Below, piece by piece: positions 1 through 7,645 of a stretch of 57,322 nucleotides of DNA. Source of the DNA: an uncultured Lachnospiraceae bacterium (GTDB lineage: Bacteria; Bacillota; Clostridia; Lachnospirales; Lachnospiraceae); assembly GCA_902761225.1 (NCBI GenBank), contig CACWJQ010000012.1, positions 1 to 57,322 of the forward strand, read 5' to 3'. Both the position numbers and the translations under genes were made by a program. Positions within the stretch are counted from its first letter, which is position 1, and each line of letters begins with the position of its first letter. Under the pieces are notes generated by a model. That model had not been told where the DNA came from, searched no databases, and worked only from the letters and a program-made list of their open reading frames with translations.

Positions 1-42
1 CGGCGTGACCATCACGCACGATTCAGTTACCACACAGGAATA

Positions 43-477
43 TTAATAGTTCCGATAAGCTTCGATATACACTTCAATATACTCTTCACGGATTCCACTG
101 TTGATCAATTCTTCTTTTCCCATATCAAGAACTCCATGAATAATTGTTCTGAAGTATTCATACCAGTCCGGATGATCTGTCCAAAAAGACTTATCAATCT
201 GCGTTATCTTATACAGGATTTCTCCTTTTGAAAACAGTCCCGGCATCAGCGGATCCATATCCAGCTTTTCAGAATAGCGTGGCAAACATTGTTCCAATAA
301 TACTTTTTCGTCAAGACATACATACCACTCTGCAAATGTATATTCAGATAATGTTTTGTTCAGAACATTATAATAATTAATGGATCTGATCTCTTTAAAA
401 TATTCTACTGTCTCCTCAGGTAATAAATCCCGCCCGGTTTTGGATAATATATCCGGATTACTCATTTTAATGATCAT
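43..477 (-). CDS. hypothetical protein, 144 aa
   Basis: Soluble protein of unknown function. It has no signal peptide or membrane segment, and is acidic with aromatic-rich helices such as SFWTDHPDWYEYF. The reading frame opens at 519, but the first 14 codons fall inside the terminator of the upstream gene. The ATG at 477 has an AGAGG ribosome site about 9 nt upstream and is preferred; the ATG at 465 is also possible. I do not recognise a family. It follows the ECF sigma/anti-sigma pair on the same strand, separated from it by a terminator hairpin, so it probably depends on read-through or its own promoter. Confidence 0.6.
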   Translation of the reverse strand: MIIKMSNPDILSKTGRDLLPEETVEYFKEIRSINYYNVLNKTLSEYTFAEWYVCLDEKVLLEQCLPRYSEKLDMDPLMPGLFSKGEILYKITQIDKSFWTDHPDWYEYFRTIIHGVLDMGKEELINSGIREEYIEVYIEAYRNY

Positions 478-502
478 TCTCTGTAAACCTCTGGTCGCAC
501 AT

Positions 503-549
503 AAAAACATCCCCCACATTATACCGCAACCAAGGGTAGAATGTGGGGG
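503..549 (-). terminator. intrinsic terminator after the anti-sigma gene
   Basis: Perfect 10-bp inverted repeat (CCCCCACATT at 511-520 and its complement at 540-549) around a 19-nt loop, followed on the minus strand by five T shortly after the stem (503-507). It lies directly downstream of the gene ending at 568. Confidence 0.75.
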
Positions 550-567
550 ATAAACGCGAATATATGA

Positions 568-1563
568 TCATGATAAGGGGAAGGTAACACTCCAGTCTCC
601 TTCAATGGGACCGCCTGTGCAGGTCCAGAATTCTCCTCCTAATCTGTATTCCTGCAATTCCTCGGCAGGGATATCGAAGACATATTCCTCATAGCTGTCT
701 GTATGACTTTCATCCCAGAAGGCATAACTGCCTGCATACAACACTCTGTCCGTGTCTTCTTTTTCCAGATACAGGAATCCATGATTGTCGGTGTGATAAA
801 TGTCATCATATTTTATCTGAACATGGAGCTGACCATCCACCAGTCCGTAACCGGTCAGGGTGACGCCCTCATCCAAAAGCACTTCTTCACCAGGAATGAT
901 AATCTGCATTCCGTCTTCTATATCGCTTCCGCTGTATCCTCTGAAATTCGGATCTGCAAGATACTCCATTATCACCGGAAGGTTTGCCGTATCAATCTGA
1001 TCAATGCTCAGTTCGAAATGTTTTTTTCCTGTGAGGAGCTGACTGATGGAAAATGTGATCTTATCACCCGGAATAAGAACGTGATCCATCTGCTCAACAG
1101 AGATCATATATATAAGTTCGCCCGATTCTTCATCAAAGCCTGCAAGGGAGCATCCGCCCAACTGATCATAGGGAGTATGTATGCTGTAACTGTCGAACAG
1201 ATCCGTTGTACCATCAAGTCTGTTATCCGTAAGGTCCTTCAGCGATATCAGCACCTCTGCCCTGTCATCATGCACATCGGCAGCAACAACCGTCATAAGT
1301 ATCCCGCTGTCTTCGCATGACATATTTACCGGCTTTAACTTCTGGGCAAGTTCCGGGGATATCATGTACAGTATTTCATATACTTTTTCATTACCGGTCA
1401 TCGCCATAACCGGAACAGTGATGCCCATACACAGTATCAGTGCAGCAGCTGCTACTGCCCACCTCCATGCATAAACAGCTCGTCTCTTTTTAACAGTCTC
1501 TGCTTCATATATAAGATCCGCATCTATCTCCGACATTCCGATCAATGCATCATATCCGTTCAT
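568..1563 (-). CDS. membrane-anchored anti-sigma-like protein (DUF4179-type)
   Basis: 331 aa. A short cytoplasmic N-terminus (about residues 1-30) is followed by one transmembrane helix (about 33-55, AVAAAALILCMGITVPVMA) and a long extracytoplasmic beta-rich region. This is the layout of Firmicute DUF4179/RsgI-like anti-sigma proteins. The start overlaps the stop of the ECF sigma gene by 4 bp (ATGA), the classic translational coupling of a sigma factor with its anti-sigma partner. Inferred role: the N-terminus holds the sigma factor and the outer domain senses an envelope signal. The assignment rests mainly on context and topology; the signal is unknown. Confidence 0.65.
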   Translation of the reverse strand: MNGYDALIGMSEIDADLIYEAETVKKRRAVYAWRWAVAAAALILCMGITVPVMAMTGNEKVYEILYMISPELAQKLKPVNMSCEDSGILMTVVAADVHDDRAEVLISLKDLTDNRLDGTTDLFDSYSIHTPYDQLGGCSLAGFDEESGELIYMISVEQMDHVLIPGDKITFSISQLLTGKKHFELSIDQIDTANLPVIMEYLADPNFRGYSGSDIEDGMQIIIPGEEVLLDEGVTLTGYGLVDGQLHVQIKYDDIYHTDNHGFLYLEKEDTDRVLYAGSYAFWDESHTDSYEEYVFDIPAEELQEYRLGGEFWTCTGGPIEGDWSVTFPLS

Positions 1564-2120
1564 ATTTCATATCCCTCTCTTTCAAGATATTTCCTGAGTT
1601 CATTCCTCAGTCTGAAAAGCTGTGTCTTTACCTTGCTTTCCGAACATCCGAATTCTTCGGCTATCTGTGTCACCGTATCAAGATAGTAGTATCTCCTTAT
1701 GAAGACCTTCCTTTTTTCTTCAGACTGCTTACAAAGGAATCCGCTGATCAGTCTTCCGAACTCCATCTCATCAATACGGCTCTCAACATTATCGGAAGAA
1801 GGTATGCACTGCTCCATTTCCTCAGACAGTTCCGTAATAAAGGCCTTTCTCTTAAGTCGCTCCCTTTGAACACATCTGTTTATGGAAATGTTGCGGACAA
1901 TCCGCGACAGGAAAGCAGGAAAATAGTCTCTCGGCTTGCTGGGAGGTATTCTGTTCCATGCCTCCAGATATGTATCATTGACACATTCCTCTGCCTCTTC
2001 CGCATCACCGGTTATGCGCTTTGAGACAGACCTTAACATACTCCCGTACTTATCCGCCGTATGGGAAATTGCCGATTCATCCCTGTTAAGATAGAGATCT
2101 ATTATCTTACTGTCTTCCAA
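1560..2120 (-). CDS. ECF-family RNA polymerase sigma factor
   Basis: 186 aa, typical ECF length. Region 2 covers about residues 20-90 (AEECVNDTYLEAWNRIPP; LSRIVRNISINR). Region 4 covers about 130-183 and carries a helix-turn-helix (VTQIAEEFGCSESKVKTQLFRLRNELR). It would direct polymerase to stress-type promoters and be controlled by the overlapping anti-sigma gene downstream. The start codon is TTG with an AAGGAG ribosome site 9 nt upstream; no in-frame ATG precedes the conserved region. An ECF-like -35 element GTAACC occurs about 55 nt upstream of the start, but its -10 partner is not convincing. Confidence 0.9.
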   Translation of the reverse strand: MEDSKIIDLYLNRDESAISHTADKYGSMLRSVSKRITGDAEEAEECVNDTYLEAWNRIPPSKPRDYFPAFLSRIVRNISINRCVQRERLKRKAFITELSEEMEQCIPSSDNVESRIDEMEFGRLISGFLCKQSEEKRKVFIRRYYYLDTVTQIAEEFGCSESKVKTQLFRLRNELRKYLEREGYEI

Positions 2121-2189
2121 CTTTACTGTCTCCTTTTTGCCCTCTCACCATATATAGCAATTATTAAGGCAAAATGGTTACACATTTTC

Positions 2190-2221
2190 AAAAAATCAGC
2201 GGGACCTTAAATGGGTCCCGC
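2190..2221 (-). terminator. intrinsic terminator after the methyltransferase
   Basis: 8-bp GC-rich stem (GCGGGACC at 2199-2206 with 2214-2221), 7-nt loop, and six T on the minus strand (2190-2195) just beyond the stem. It closes the transcript of the gene ending at 2249 and insulates the ECF sigma gene. Confidence 0.8.
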
Positions 2222-2248
2222 CATGTTGCCCTGAATGATTTACTTTTC

Positions 2249-2947
2249 TTATACTTTCTTTAATATCAAATGATGGAAAAATGCTATCTCGCGAAATGCC
2301 GGCATTTCAGAAACTCTTAGTTCCAGATCCATCATCTTATGCTGCCATTCCTCATCAGGATGCTTATCCTGATTCTGCTGCAGATCCCAGAATGCACGTA
2401 TTCCGTATACTTTTTCTATTCTCAGTTCCGGGATCCATTTTGTGATATCATCATCTTCATAATATCTGATCTCTCCGAATTTGGAAGCGGCACTGTTTTT
2501 CCCATCCAGCAGATCATTAGCCTTATCGAGATCATCCAGCAGAACCGCCATCTGCATTACCCTGCCGTTTCTGTTATGCTTGGCAATCGATAGAAAGCCT
2601 TCCGGTTTTAATACTCTTGTAAGTTCCTTCAGGATCTCACATTTATCATCCACATATTCCAACACATTGTGACAGATCACAACGTCGAAACTATTATCCG
2701 GAAACTGTGCCAGTGAAGTAACATCCCCGACGATCTGTGTGTAATCATTATTGTGCCAGGAGTCCTTGAGCATATCTTCCCATGGCTCAACAGCTGTTAC
2801 GTTGTTATTTTCAGCAAAATGATCCGCGGTAATGCCTTCACCGCTTCCAAAGTCAAGAACAGTCTTTCCCTCTGTTCCGGCAAGCTGACTCCATACTATT
2901 CTCTTAAAAAGCCTTTCCCAGGCGGGAAGATCAGTTAGTTTTTTCAT
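2249..2947 (-). CDS. class I SAM-dependent methyltransferase
   Basis: 232 aa. Rossmann-fold methyltransferase with motif I VLDFGSGEG (about residues 30-38), an acidic residue ending beta2 (TAVEPWEDM), motif II/III VGDVTSL, and post-motif NSFDVVICHNVLEYV. This is the Methyltransf_11/25 type that modifies small molecules or proteins; the substrate cannot be told. No membrane segment. The ATG has the upstream element AAGGAGAACATTAAAG. The gene sits immediately after a decayed HAD phosphatase fragment, which suggests local rearrangement. Confidence 0.85.
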   Translation of the reverse strand: MKKLTDLPAWERLFKRIVWSQLAGTEGKTVLDFGSGEGITADHFAENNNVTAVEPWEDMLKDSWHNNDYTQIVGDVTSLAQFPDNSFDVVICHNVLEYVDDKCEILKELTRVLKPEGFLSIAKHNRNGRVMQMAVLLDDLDKANDLLDGKNSAASKFGEIRYYEDDDITKWIPELRIEKVYGIRAFWDLQQNQDKHPDEEWQHKMMDLELRVSEMPAFREIAFFHHLILKKV

Positions 2948-2964
2948 CTTTAATGTTCTCCTTG

Positions 2965-3137
2965 CTAAACTCCTATATATGCCGCTTCGTTCACATCGCT
3001 TTTCAGTTCCTTAAGTGCCTCGAAAACAGCATCGGGAGCAGGCTTCCTTCTTATGCCGGGCTTTTCACCTATGGCTACATCAACGAAATCCGAAAATATT
3101 CACCCGGCTCAAGATAATAATCCTGTACGTTTTTCAT
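2965..3137 (-). pseudogene. fragment of a HAD-family (phosphoglycolate phosphatase-like) gene
   Basis: The minus strand encodes a short stretch, in frame up to a TAG at 2965-2967, with the HAD motif-III signature (GEKPGIRRKPAPDAVFEAL, then AAYIGV where intact genes continue GDSxxDI). The upstream part (from ATG at 3137) is in another frame and stops after about 20 codons, so the piece is frameshifted as well as truncated at both ends. Only the middle of a roughly 220-aa protein remains. It is a decayed relic and is not expected to be functional. Confidence 0.6.
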
Positions 3138-3147
3138 AATACCCTCA

Positions 3148-3474
3148 TCAATAATGTGACCCGACAGCATATACCCAGCTCATGACACCTGCAAAGAACG
3201 ATATTATAAGAAGAATGGATATTACTCCCTGGATCCTGCTCTCCTTTTTGGTCACGAGTCCCACAATCCCGAGGATCAGCGAAACCGGATTGGCCAGTAT
3301 CAGTGCCAGGCCAATACCTCTGTCCCACATGACAGACCATATATTGGCAGGCTGATTATGCTCATATGTTCCGCAGAATGCATACGCAAATGACAGCACT
3401 GTCACAAATATATGTATTATCAGAAAGACCCCAGATAGTATAAGTGTGATAACAGAACTCTTAGATTTATTCAT
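3148..3474 (-). CDS. small membrane protein, 108 aa
   Basis: Three to four hydrophobic helices: residues about 10-32 (LILSGVFLIIHIFVTVLSFAY), about 52-75 (GIGLALILANPVSLILGIVGL) and about 84-104. A conserved-looking polar loop lies between the first two. No family is recognised; the layout is that of small Clostridial integral membrane proteins. The frame opens with GTG at 3480, giving a 4-bp overlap with the GNAT gene stop, but the ATG at 3474 is taken as the more likely start. It is probably co-transcribed with the acetyltransferase. Confidence 0.6.
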   Translation of the reverse strand: MNKSKSSVITLILSGVFLIIHIFVTVLSFAYAFCGTYEHNQPANIWSVMWDRGIGLALILANPVSLILGIVGLVTKKESRIQGVISILLIISFFAGVMSWVYAVGSHY

Positions 3475-3476
3475 GA

Positions 3477-3953
3477 TCACTTACCAAAGTTATACTGCAT
3501 GAAATTGCCGTTATGCACAAATCCGTATGCGGTATACAGCTTCACTCCCATATCGGAAGCGGTGATATATATGGTTCCGCAGCCATACTCTCTTGCCTCG
3601 TTAACCACTCTGTCAAGCAATCTGGTTGCGATACCCATCCTTCTGTAATCCGGATCAGTGTACATGCTGGACAATATCCCTAGTTTTCCGGAAGGGCATG
3701 AGAAGTAAGGCGGCTTCTCCGCAAATGACATGCCACTCGTACCCACAATCCTGTCTCCGTCAAATGCCAGCCATGACACATATGTGCCGGCAGCCAGATT
3801 CTTCACATAAAAATCCCGAAGGGCTTTCTCCAGATTCACATCTTCAGGAACCGTTTTTCCTACCGATGTATACTCCTCTGTCATCTGACTGATCCTCATT
3901 TCTATGATCCTGTCCAGATATTCCTCTGTCAGTTTTTTGAATACGATATCCAT
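3477..3953 (-). CDS. GNAT-family N-acetyltransferase
   Basis: 158 aa. A complete GNAT fold: substrate-binding N-terminus, beta4 GILSSMYTDPDYRRMGIATRLLD with the acetyl-CoA motif R-R-x-G-I-A (about residues 100-110), and a C-terminal GVKLYTAYGFVHNG, the usual Y-x-x-x-G-F signature. It would transfer acetyl from acetyl-CoA to an amine of an unknown small molecule or protein. A remnant of a zinc-ribbon gene ends immediately before its start. Confidence 0.85.
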   Translation of the reverse strand: MDIVFKKLTEEYLDRIIEMRISQMTEEYTSVGKTVPEDVNLEKALRDFYVKNLAAGTYVSWLAFDGDRIVGTSGMSFAEKPPYFSCPSGKLGILSSMYTDPDYRRMGIATRLLDRVVNEAREYGCGTIYITASDMGVKLYTAYGFVHNGNFMQYNFGK

Positions 3954-4013
3954 TTATTCCTCCAATCTCGCACCGCACTCGGTACAAAACTTTGCAATAT
4001 CCGCACTGCAAGG
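3954..4013 (-). pseudogene. C-terminal remnant of a zinc-ribbon protein
   Basis: The minus-strand frame ending in TAA at 3954-3956 reads KFCTECGARLEE before the stop, a typical C-terminal half of a zinc ribbon (C-x2-C-G). The frame is closed by a stop only about 20 codons upstream, and the neighbouring frame shows the other half-like motif CGYC. It looks like the tail of a degraded zinc-ribbon gene. Short and uncertain. Confidence 0.35.
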
Positions 4014-4115
4014 CGCTCTGTTTCAAAAATATAATCGTTATTCATCCTTTTTATCTCTGATTATTCTGTATTTATCAACCATACAAAGCCTGATTCCAAT
4101 TCATATATCCGAAGA

Positions 4116-4640
4116 TCAGATTTCCTTTATTTCTATATTGTTCTCTTTGAAAAAACTGACAATCCTGTCATGATTTTCTATCTGAAATCCATATAAGAAA
4201 CCACTCTCTTCTTTGGGAATCAGATACAATCCGGTCTTAAGAACTCTCATGCACTGAAATGAATCCCACCCGGAAGATGTCTTCCTGTTACTGTGATTAT
4301 CATACTCTATACCGTCTCCTGTGAAGGTAAATGTGATATGTCTGTCCGCATTAAGTGCTGTACGGTAATATTTCAGGCACCCGTAATAGCCTCTTGCCAT
4401 GATCAGGTCAACCAGCAAAAGGCATCCAAGTGATATTCCGAGAATCGTGCTCCCGTCTATGACCATCATCTTGATCACCCATATCATGCACAATATGCTC
4501 GCGGCGAACCAGACCGGATAGATAATGAAATAATTCCGGATCCTTCTGGCCGGATTCCTGACCAGCAATTTCTGAATGAGTGATACATTGATAGACTCTT
4601 TGATATACTCTTTGGATACCTCGATACATTCAATGGTCAT
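4116..4640 (-). CDS. YcxB-like membrane protein
   Basis: 174 aa. Two closely spaced transmembrane helices (about residues 38-60 and 65-82) are followed by a soluble C-terminal domain with GWDSFQCMRVLKTGLYLI and a basic/aromatic pattern resembling the YcxB-like C-terminal domain (a PH-like fold). The role of this family is not known. ATG at 4640 is preceded by AAGGGGAG with 8-nt spacing, so the start is secure. About 100 bases on its downstream side (4014-4115) show no gene. Confidence 0.6.
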   Translation of the reverse strand: MTIECIEVSKEYIKESINVSLIQKLLVRNPARRIRNYFIIYPVWFAASILCMIWVIKMMVIDGSTILGISLGCLLLVDLIMARGYYGCLKYYRTALNADRHITFTFTGDGIEYDNHSNRKTSSGWDSFQCMRVLKTGLYLIPKEESGFLYGFQIENHDRIVSFFKENNIEIKEI

Positions 4641-4694
4641 TTCAGCATCTCCCCTTTATAAATGAGACAGTTTCCAATCCATATCTGAATTTAT

Positions 4695-4726
4695 CAAAAA
4701 AGCCCGGGGAAGGCAACTCCCGGGCT
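4695..4726 (-). terminator. intrinsic terminator
   Basis: GC-rich stem (AGCCCGGG at 4701-4708 pairing with 4719-4726) followed on the minus strand by a run of T (4695-4700). It closes the transcript of the gene ending at 4770. Confidence 0.8.
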
Positions 4727-4769
4727 TCTGCTCACGCTATATCCAGTTTCTTTCCTTTTATGATCCGGA

Positions 4770-5465
4770 TCACTTGGTATTAATGGCATTTTCAATGGCC
4801 TGTCTTGCTTCCGCGAACCTTCTGCTGTCCGCATCCTTGTCAATGCCTGCCGCATACCCGCCGGATGTGTTGGCTGAACCGGCTGTTTCAACACGTATAT
4901 AGTAACTGGAACCATCGTCTACCGTATCCTTTGTTGACATATCCTCATCTAACTCCATGAAATTCACTCTTGTAAGGATATTTACGATGGTGGTCCACTG
5001 CAGATCTGACATTTCATACTCTGTTACTTCATATCTGTCTTCAGAGGGCAGTTCTCCCGCAAGATAGTCATAGTTCTTATCAGACTCGGGATTGATACTG
5101 TACTTTTGTACATGAAGGTCGGGGGTAAGTATATACATATCCACGTGGCATATACCGCCGGGGTAGACAACATAAGTGACACGGTTTACGTCGATTGGGC
5201 CTCTCTGCTGTCCGGCAGTATTTTCAGCGGTATCATCGGCAATATTTCCACCAACCATCTCACTGATCTGCTGGGAAAGATTCTGCTGCGATTCCCTCAG
5301 CCCCTCAACCTGCTGTCTGAACTCTTCATCCTGTATGCGCTCATTAACCTCTGTGCGCATCTGTGCCTGATCGGCTTCCAGTCTCCTGAGGTATGCGCGG
5401 GACCCGAACACAACGATCAGGGCCGCGAACGCTATTATCATCATAACTACATTTTTGTTTTTCAT
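4770..5465 (-). CDS. membrane-anchored coiled-coil protein of unknown function
   Basis: 231 aa. A single N-terminal signal-anchor helix (about residues 5-23, VVMMIIAFAALIVVFGSRA) is followed by a Glu/Gln-rich coiled coil (about 28-70) and a soluble domain with YPGGICHVDMYILTPDLHVQKYSI and a C-terminal region. Topology predicts the bulk is outside the membrane. No family recognised. ATG with AGGAAGG upstream. It is followed by its own terminator. Confidence 0.6.
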   Translation of the reverse strand: MKNKNVVMMIIAFAALIVVFGSRAYLRRLEADQAQMRTEVNERIQDEEFRQQVEGLRESQQNLSQQISEMVGGNIADDTAENTAGQQRGPIDVNRVTYVVYPGGICHVDMYILTPDLHVQKYSINPESDKNYDYLAGELPSEDRYEVTEYEMSDLQWTTIVNILTRVNFMELDEDMSTKDTVDDGSSYYIRVETAGSANTSGGYAAGIDKDADSRRFAEARQAIENAINTK

Positions 5466-5537
5466 AATAAATCCTTCCTACACAGATGACGATATACTCA
5501 GGTCTGCCATAACCCGGTCATCCGTAATGATCTCATG

Positions 5538-5618
5538 TTATCTTCCGCAGTGCGGACAGTGTTTATTCAGCACGGCATTGAAGCTCGCTCCGCATGACGA
5601 ACACTCAACCCTTGCCAT
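5538..5618 (-). CDS. 26-aa zinc-ribbon microprotein
   Basis: A very short frame from ATG at 5618 to TAA at 5538 encodes a peptide with two C-x2-C knuckles (ECSSCGAS and HCPHCGR) 15 residues apart, a minimal zinc ribbon. An in-frame stop lies directly upstream of the ATG, so the product cannot be longer. It begins 22 nt after the stop of the membrane protein gene. The ribosome site is weak (AGAGTGA). It could be a genuine microprotein or the tail of a lost gene; the intact pairing of both knuckles favours the former. Confidence 0.45.
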   Translation of the reverse strand: MARVECSSCGASFNAVLNKHCPHCGR

Positions 5619-5640
5619 TGCTCACTCTATATTCGGATGC

Positions 5641-6762
5641 TTATTCCCTTGGCATATTATCCCATCCATAAGGACTTTTCTTTTCCTCATTCCACTTGCC
5701 GCTCCCGTCCAGATTCCAGCATTGGTCCCACTTATATCCGTGTGCTGATTCATACTGAGCCTCGGTTCCGGGATTATGGATTTCGTGGGAATTGATCTCG
5801 ATATGACTTATATAGGTATTTTCGGTGGAATCACTGACCGTTATCCATTCATCATCTGACAGATACAGATAGAAGCCGTCTACCCGGGACATGTCGGTAT
5901 CCTCTTCAAAAGAAAGAGTCAGATACACATCCCCATTCTTCACATTATAAACTGCATCCTCAGGTCTGACATTTCGAACGTTCCTCCTGCAGGCATATAT
6001 TCCGTCGGTATAACCGGCCCTTTCCACGTCATATCCGTTGAAAACACACAGACCTTTGTCAAATATATAAGTGATATTACTTCCGTCAATGACCGCCCCT
6101 TTGATACCCAGAATGTTATCGGAAGAGTATTCGTATCTGACGGCATCATTGCTGAAATCAATCACCTTCAGACCTCTGATCTTACCCGCCACAAATGAAA
6201 CCGCAACAAACACAAGCGCCGCAATTGCCAGAATGATCCACTTCCATTCCAGGGCAGTCTTAATCAGGCTCTTTTTCTCATCCGATCCGCGGACTTCCCT
6301 TTCATGTGCAAGATGAATTCCTATATGACCGATACCCAGTATGACCACAGAGATGATCAGCAGGATATTGGTTCCGTATATTCCCAGGAGGAAAAATGCA
6401 AGCACGGGAAGCGTTGCCCCGGCAAGGGGAAAACCGGCATAGCTGCGGTACTGGTCACTCATTTTTCTCTCACCCTTGAGCTTAAAGTAGCGGTGCCAGT
6501 ACATCTCATACAGGATCATCAGGAAAAAAGAGACCGCAAGCCACAGGTCCCACCACTTAAGCCCGTGAAGATTGAAATCCGAGAACACAAGAACAATGGC
6601 AGTGACAAGAACCTCTCCCATTCTCTCAAATGCCAGAAGTACCTTGTTTTCATTTTTTACATAAAGGTCATAATCCACGGGCTTATTTCCGGCCCATTTT
6701 ATATTGGGTACAAACAGCATGATCAGATATATGAGACCGATGTATGAAAATCCAAAATGCAT
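5641..6762 (-). CDS. multi-pass membrane protein with extracytoplasmic C-terminal domain
   Basis: 373 aa. The N-terminal half has about five transmembrane helices (including FSYIGLIYLIMLFVP, VLVTAIVLVFSDF and LLIISVVILGIGHIG), one more at about 170-190, and then a soluble domain of about 190 residues rich in Asp/Glu and aromatics. The membrane half resembles uncharacterised Clostridial proteins; no function is known. The frame overlaps the preceding gene by 4 bp (ATGA at 6774-6777), but the ATG at 6762 has GAGG 8 nt upstream and is the better start. Confidence 0.55.
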   Translation of the reverse strand: MHFGFSYIGLIYLIMLFVPNIKWAGNKPVDYDLYVKNENKVLLAFERMGEVLVTAIVLVFSDFNLHGLKWWDLWLAVSFFLMILYEMYWHRYFKLKGERKMSDQYRSYAGFPLAGATLPVLAFFLLGIYGTNILLIISVVILGIGHIGIHLAHEREVRGSDEKKSLIKTALEWKWIILAIAALVFVAVSFVAGKIRGLKVIDFSNDAVRYEYSSDNILGIKGAVIDGSNITYIFDKGLCVFNGYDVERAGYTDGIYACRRNVRNVRPEDAVYNVKNGDVYLTLSFEEDTDMSRVDGFYLYLSDDEWITVSDSTENTYISHIEINSHEIHNPGTEAQYESAHGYKWDQCWNLDGSGKWNEEKKSPYGWDNMPRE

Positions 6763-6773
6763 ATCAGATAACC

Positions 6774-7154
6774 TCATTCAGATGTAATGGACTCGATCAG
6801 ATACAGAAAGAACGGCCCGTCCGCAAAACGAAAATAATACATAAGTCCAAGAACACCTATGATGATATGCAGGATAATGCACAGAACCATTTGTATCCGT
6901 GCGGAACTCTTTAACAAACGGAATTGACCGATCACGAAAAAGATCATTTTCAGCAAAATGAACGTAAGCTCGCAGCAGCCGGCGCCGAAGCGATACTGTA
7001 TCTGGCTCTCCATTTCACCGAACCAGTCCTCATATTCGATAACATCGTATCCTACCATGTTCCGAAAAAAAGAAGGGATAAACCGGATGAATATACCCAG
7101 CAGAATAAGGTCCGATATGACACAGATAATGCTTATAACTCTCTTTTTCTTCAT
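6774..7154 (-). CDS. small membrane protein, 126 aa
   Basis: Hydrophobic helices at about residues 7-28 (ISIICVISDLILLGIFIRF), 60-80 (CELTFILLKMIFFVIGQF) and 88-110, with an acidic loop (YDVIEYEDWFGEME) between the first two. No family recognised. Strong ribosome site GGGAGG 9 nt before the ATG. Its stop overlaps the frame of the next gene, so the two are probably expressed together. Confidence 0.6.
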   Translation of the reverse strand: MKKKRVISIICVISDLILLGIFIRFIPSFFRNMVGYDVIEYEDWFGEMESQIQYRFGAGCCELTFILLKMIFFVIGQFRLLKSSARIQMVLCIILHIIIGVLGLMYYFRFADGPFFLYLIESITSE

Positions 7155-7283
7155 AAAGAAAAGCCTCCCTGCAAATGTTCTTCTGACTATATAGACGAAA
7201 AAAACATCTGCAGGTCACAATTGAAAAATCAATCTCTCCGTGGCCATATCATTTCACGCTCATGTCCGGCTGCGATGCAGCTG

Positions 7284-7622
7284 TCACATAAGCGATAACA
7301 GCTCTTCTCTTTTAGCCGAGATCTCATTCAGAAGCGGAGTATAGTCCGCCTCGGTCCGGGCACGCAGAAGCTCGGTCATCTCACAGACCGGCTTATAAAT
7401 GGGTGTAAGGGCAAGATTACCCACCACCCCTTTAAGGGAATGGGCCGTTTCAAATGCACCGTCCAGATCTCCTGCTGCGATATAGTCCTCAAGCTCCTTA
7501 AAGCACTTGTTCTCGAGGGCTTTTCCTATCAGCCTTATATAGAAATCCCGGTTGTCCATGCACCGCTTAAGACCGTCCTCGGTATCAGCGCCGTATTCTT
7601 TTAATGCTTCAAGAGTAAGCAT
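7284..7622 (-). CDS. HPt-domain phosphotransfer protein
   Basis: 112 aa, a stand-alone histidine phosphotransfer domain. The signature AHSLKGVVGNL (about residues 60-70) contains the phospho-accepting His. The rest is a four-helix bundle of normal HPt length. It would carry phosphate between a hybrid kinase and a receiver. The gene begins 23 nt downstream of the receiver-GGDEF-EAL gene on the same strand, with AAAGGAG upstream of the ATG, so the EAL protein's receiver is the natural partner. That is inference from position. Confidence 0.85.
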   Translation of the reverse strand: MLTLEALKEYGADTEDGLKRCMDNRDFYIRLIGKALENKCFKELEDYIAAGDLDGAFETAHSLKGVVGNLALTPIYKPVCEMTELLRARTEADYTPLLNEISAKREELLSLM

Positions 7623-7645
7623 GCTTCTGATCTCCTTTCGGTCTC

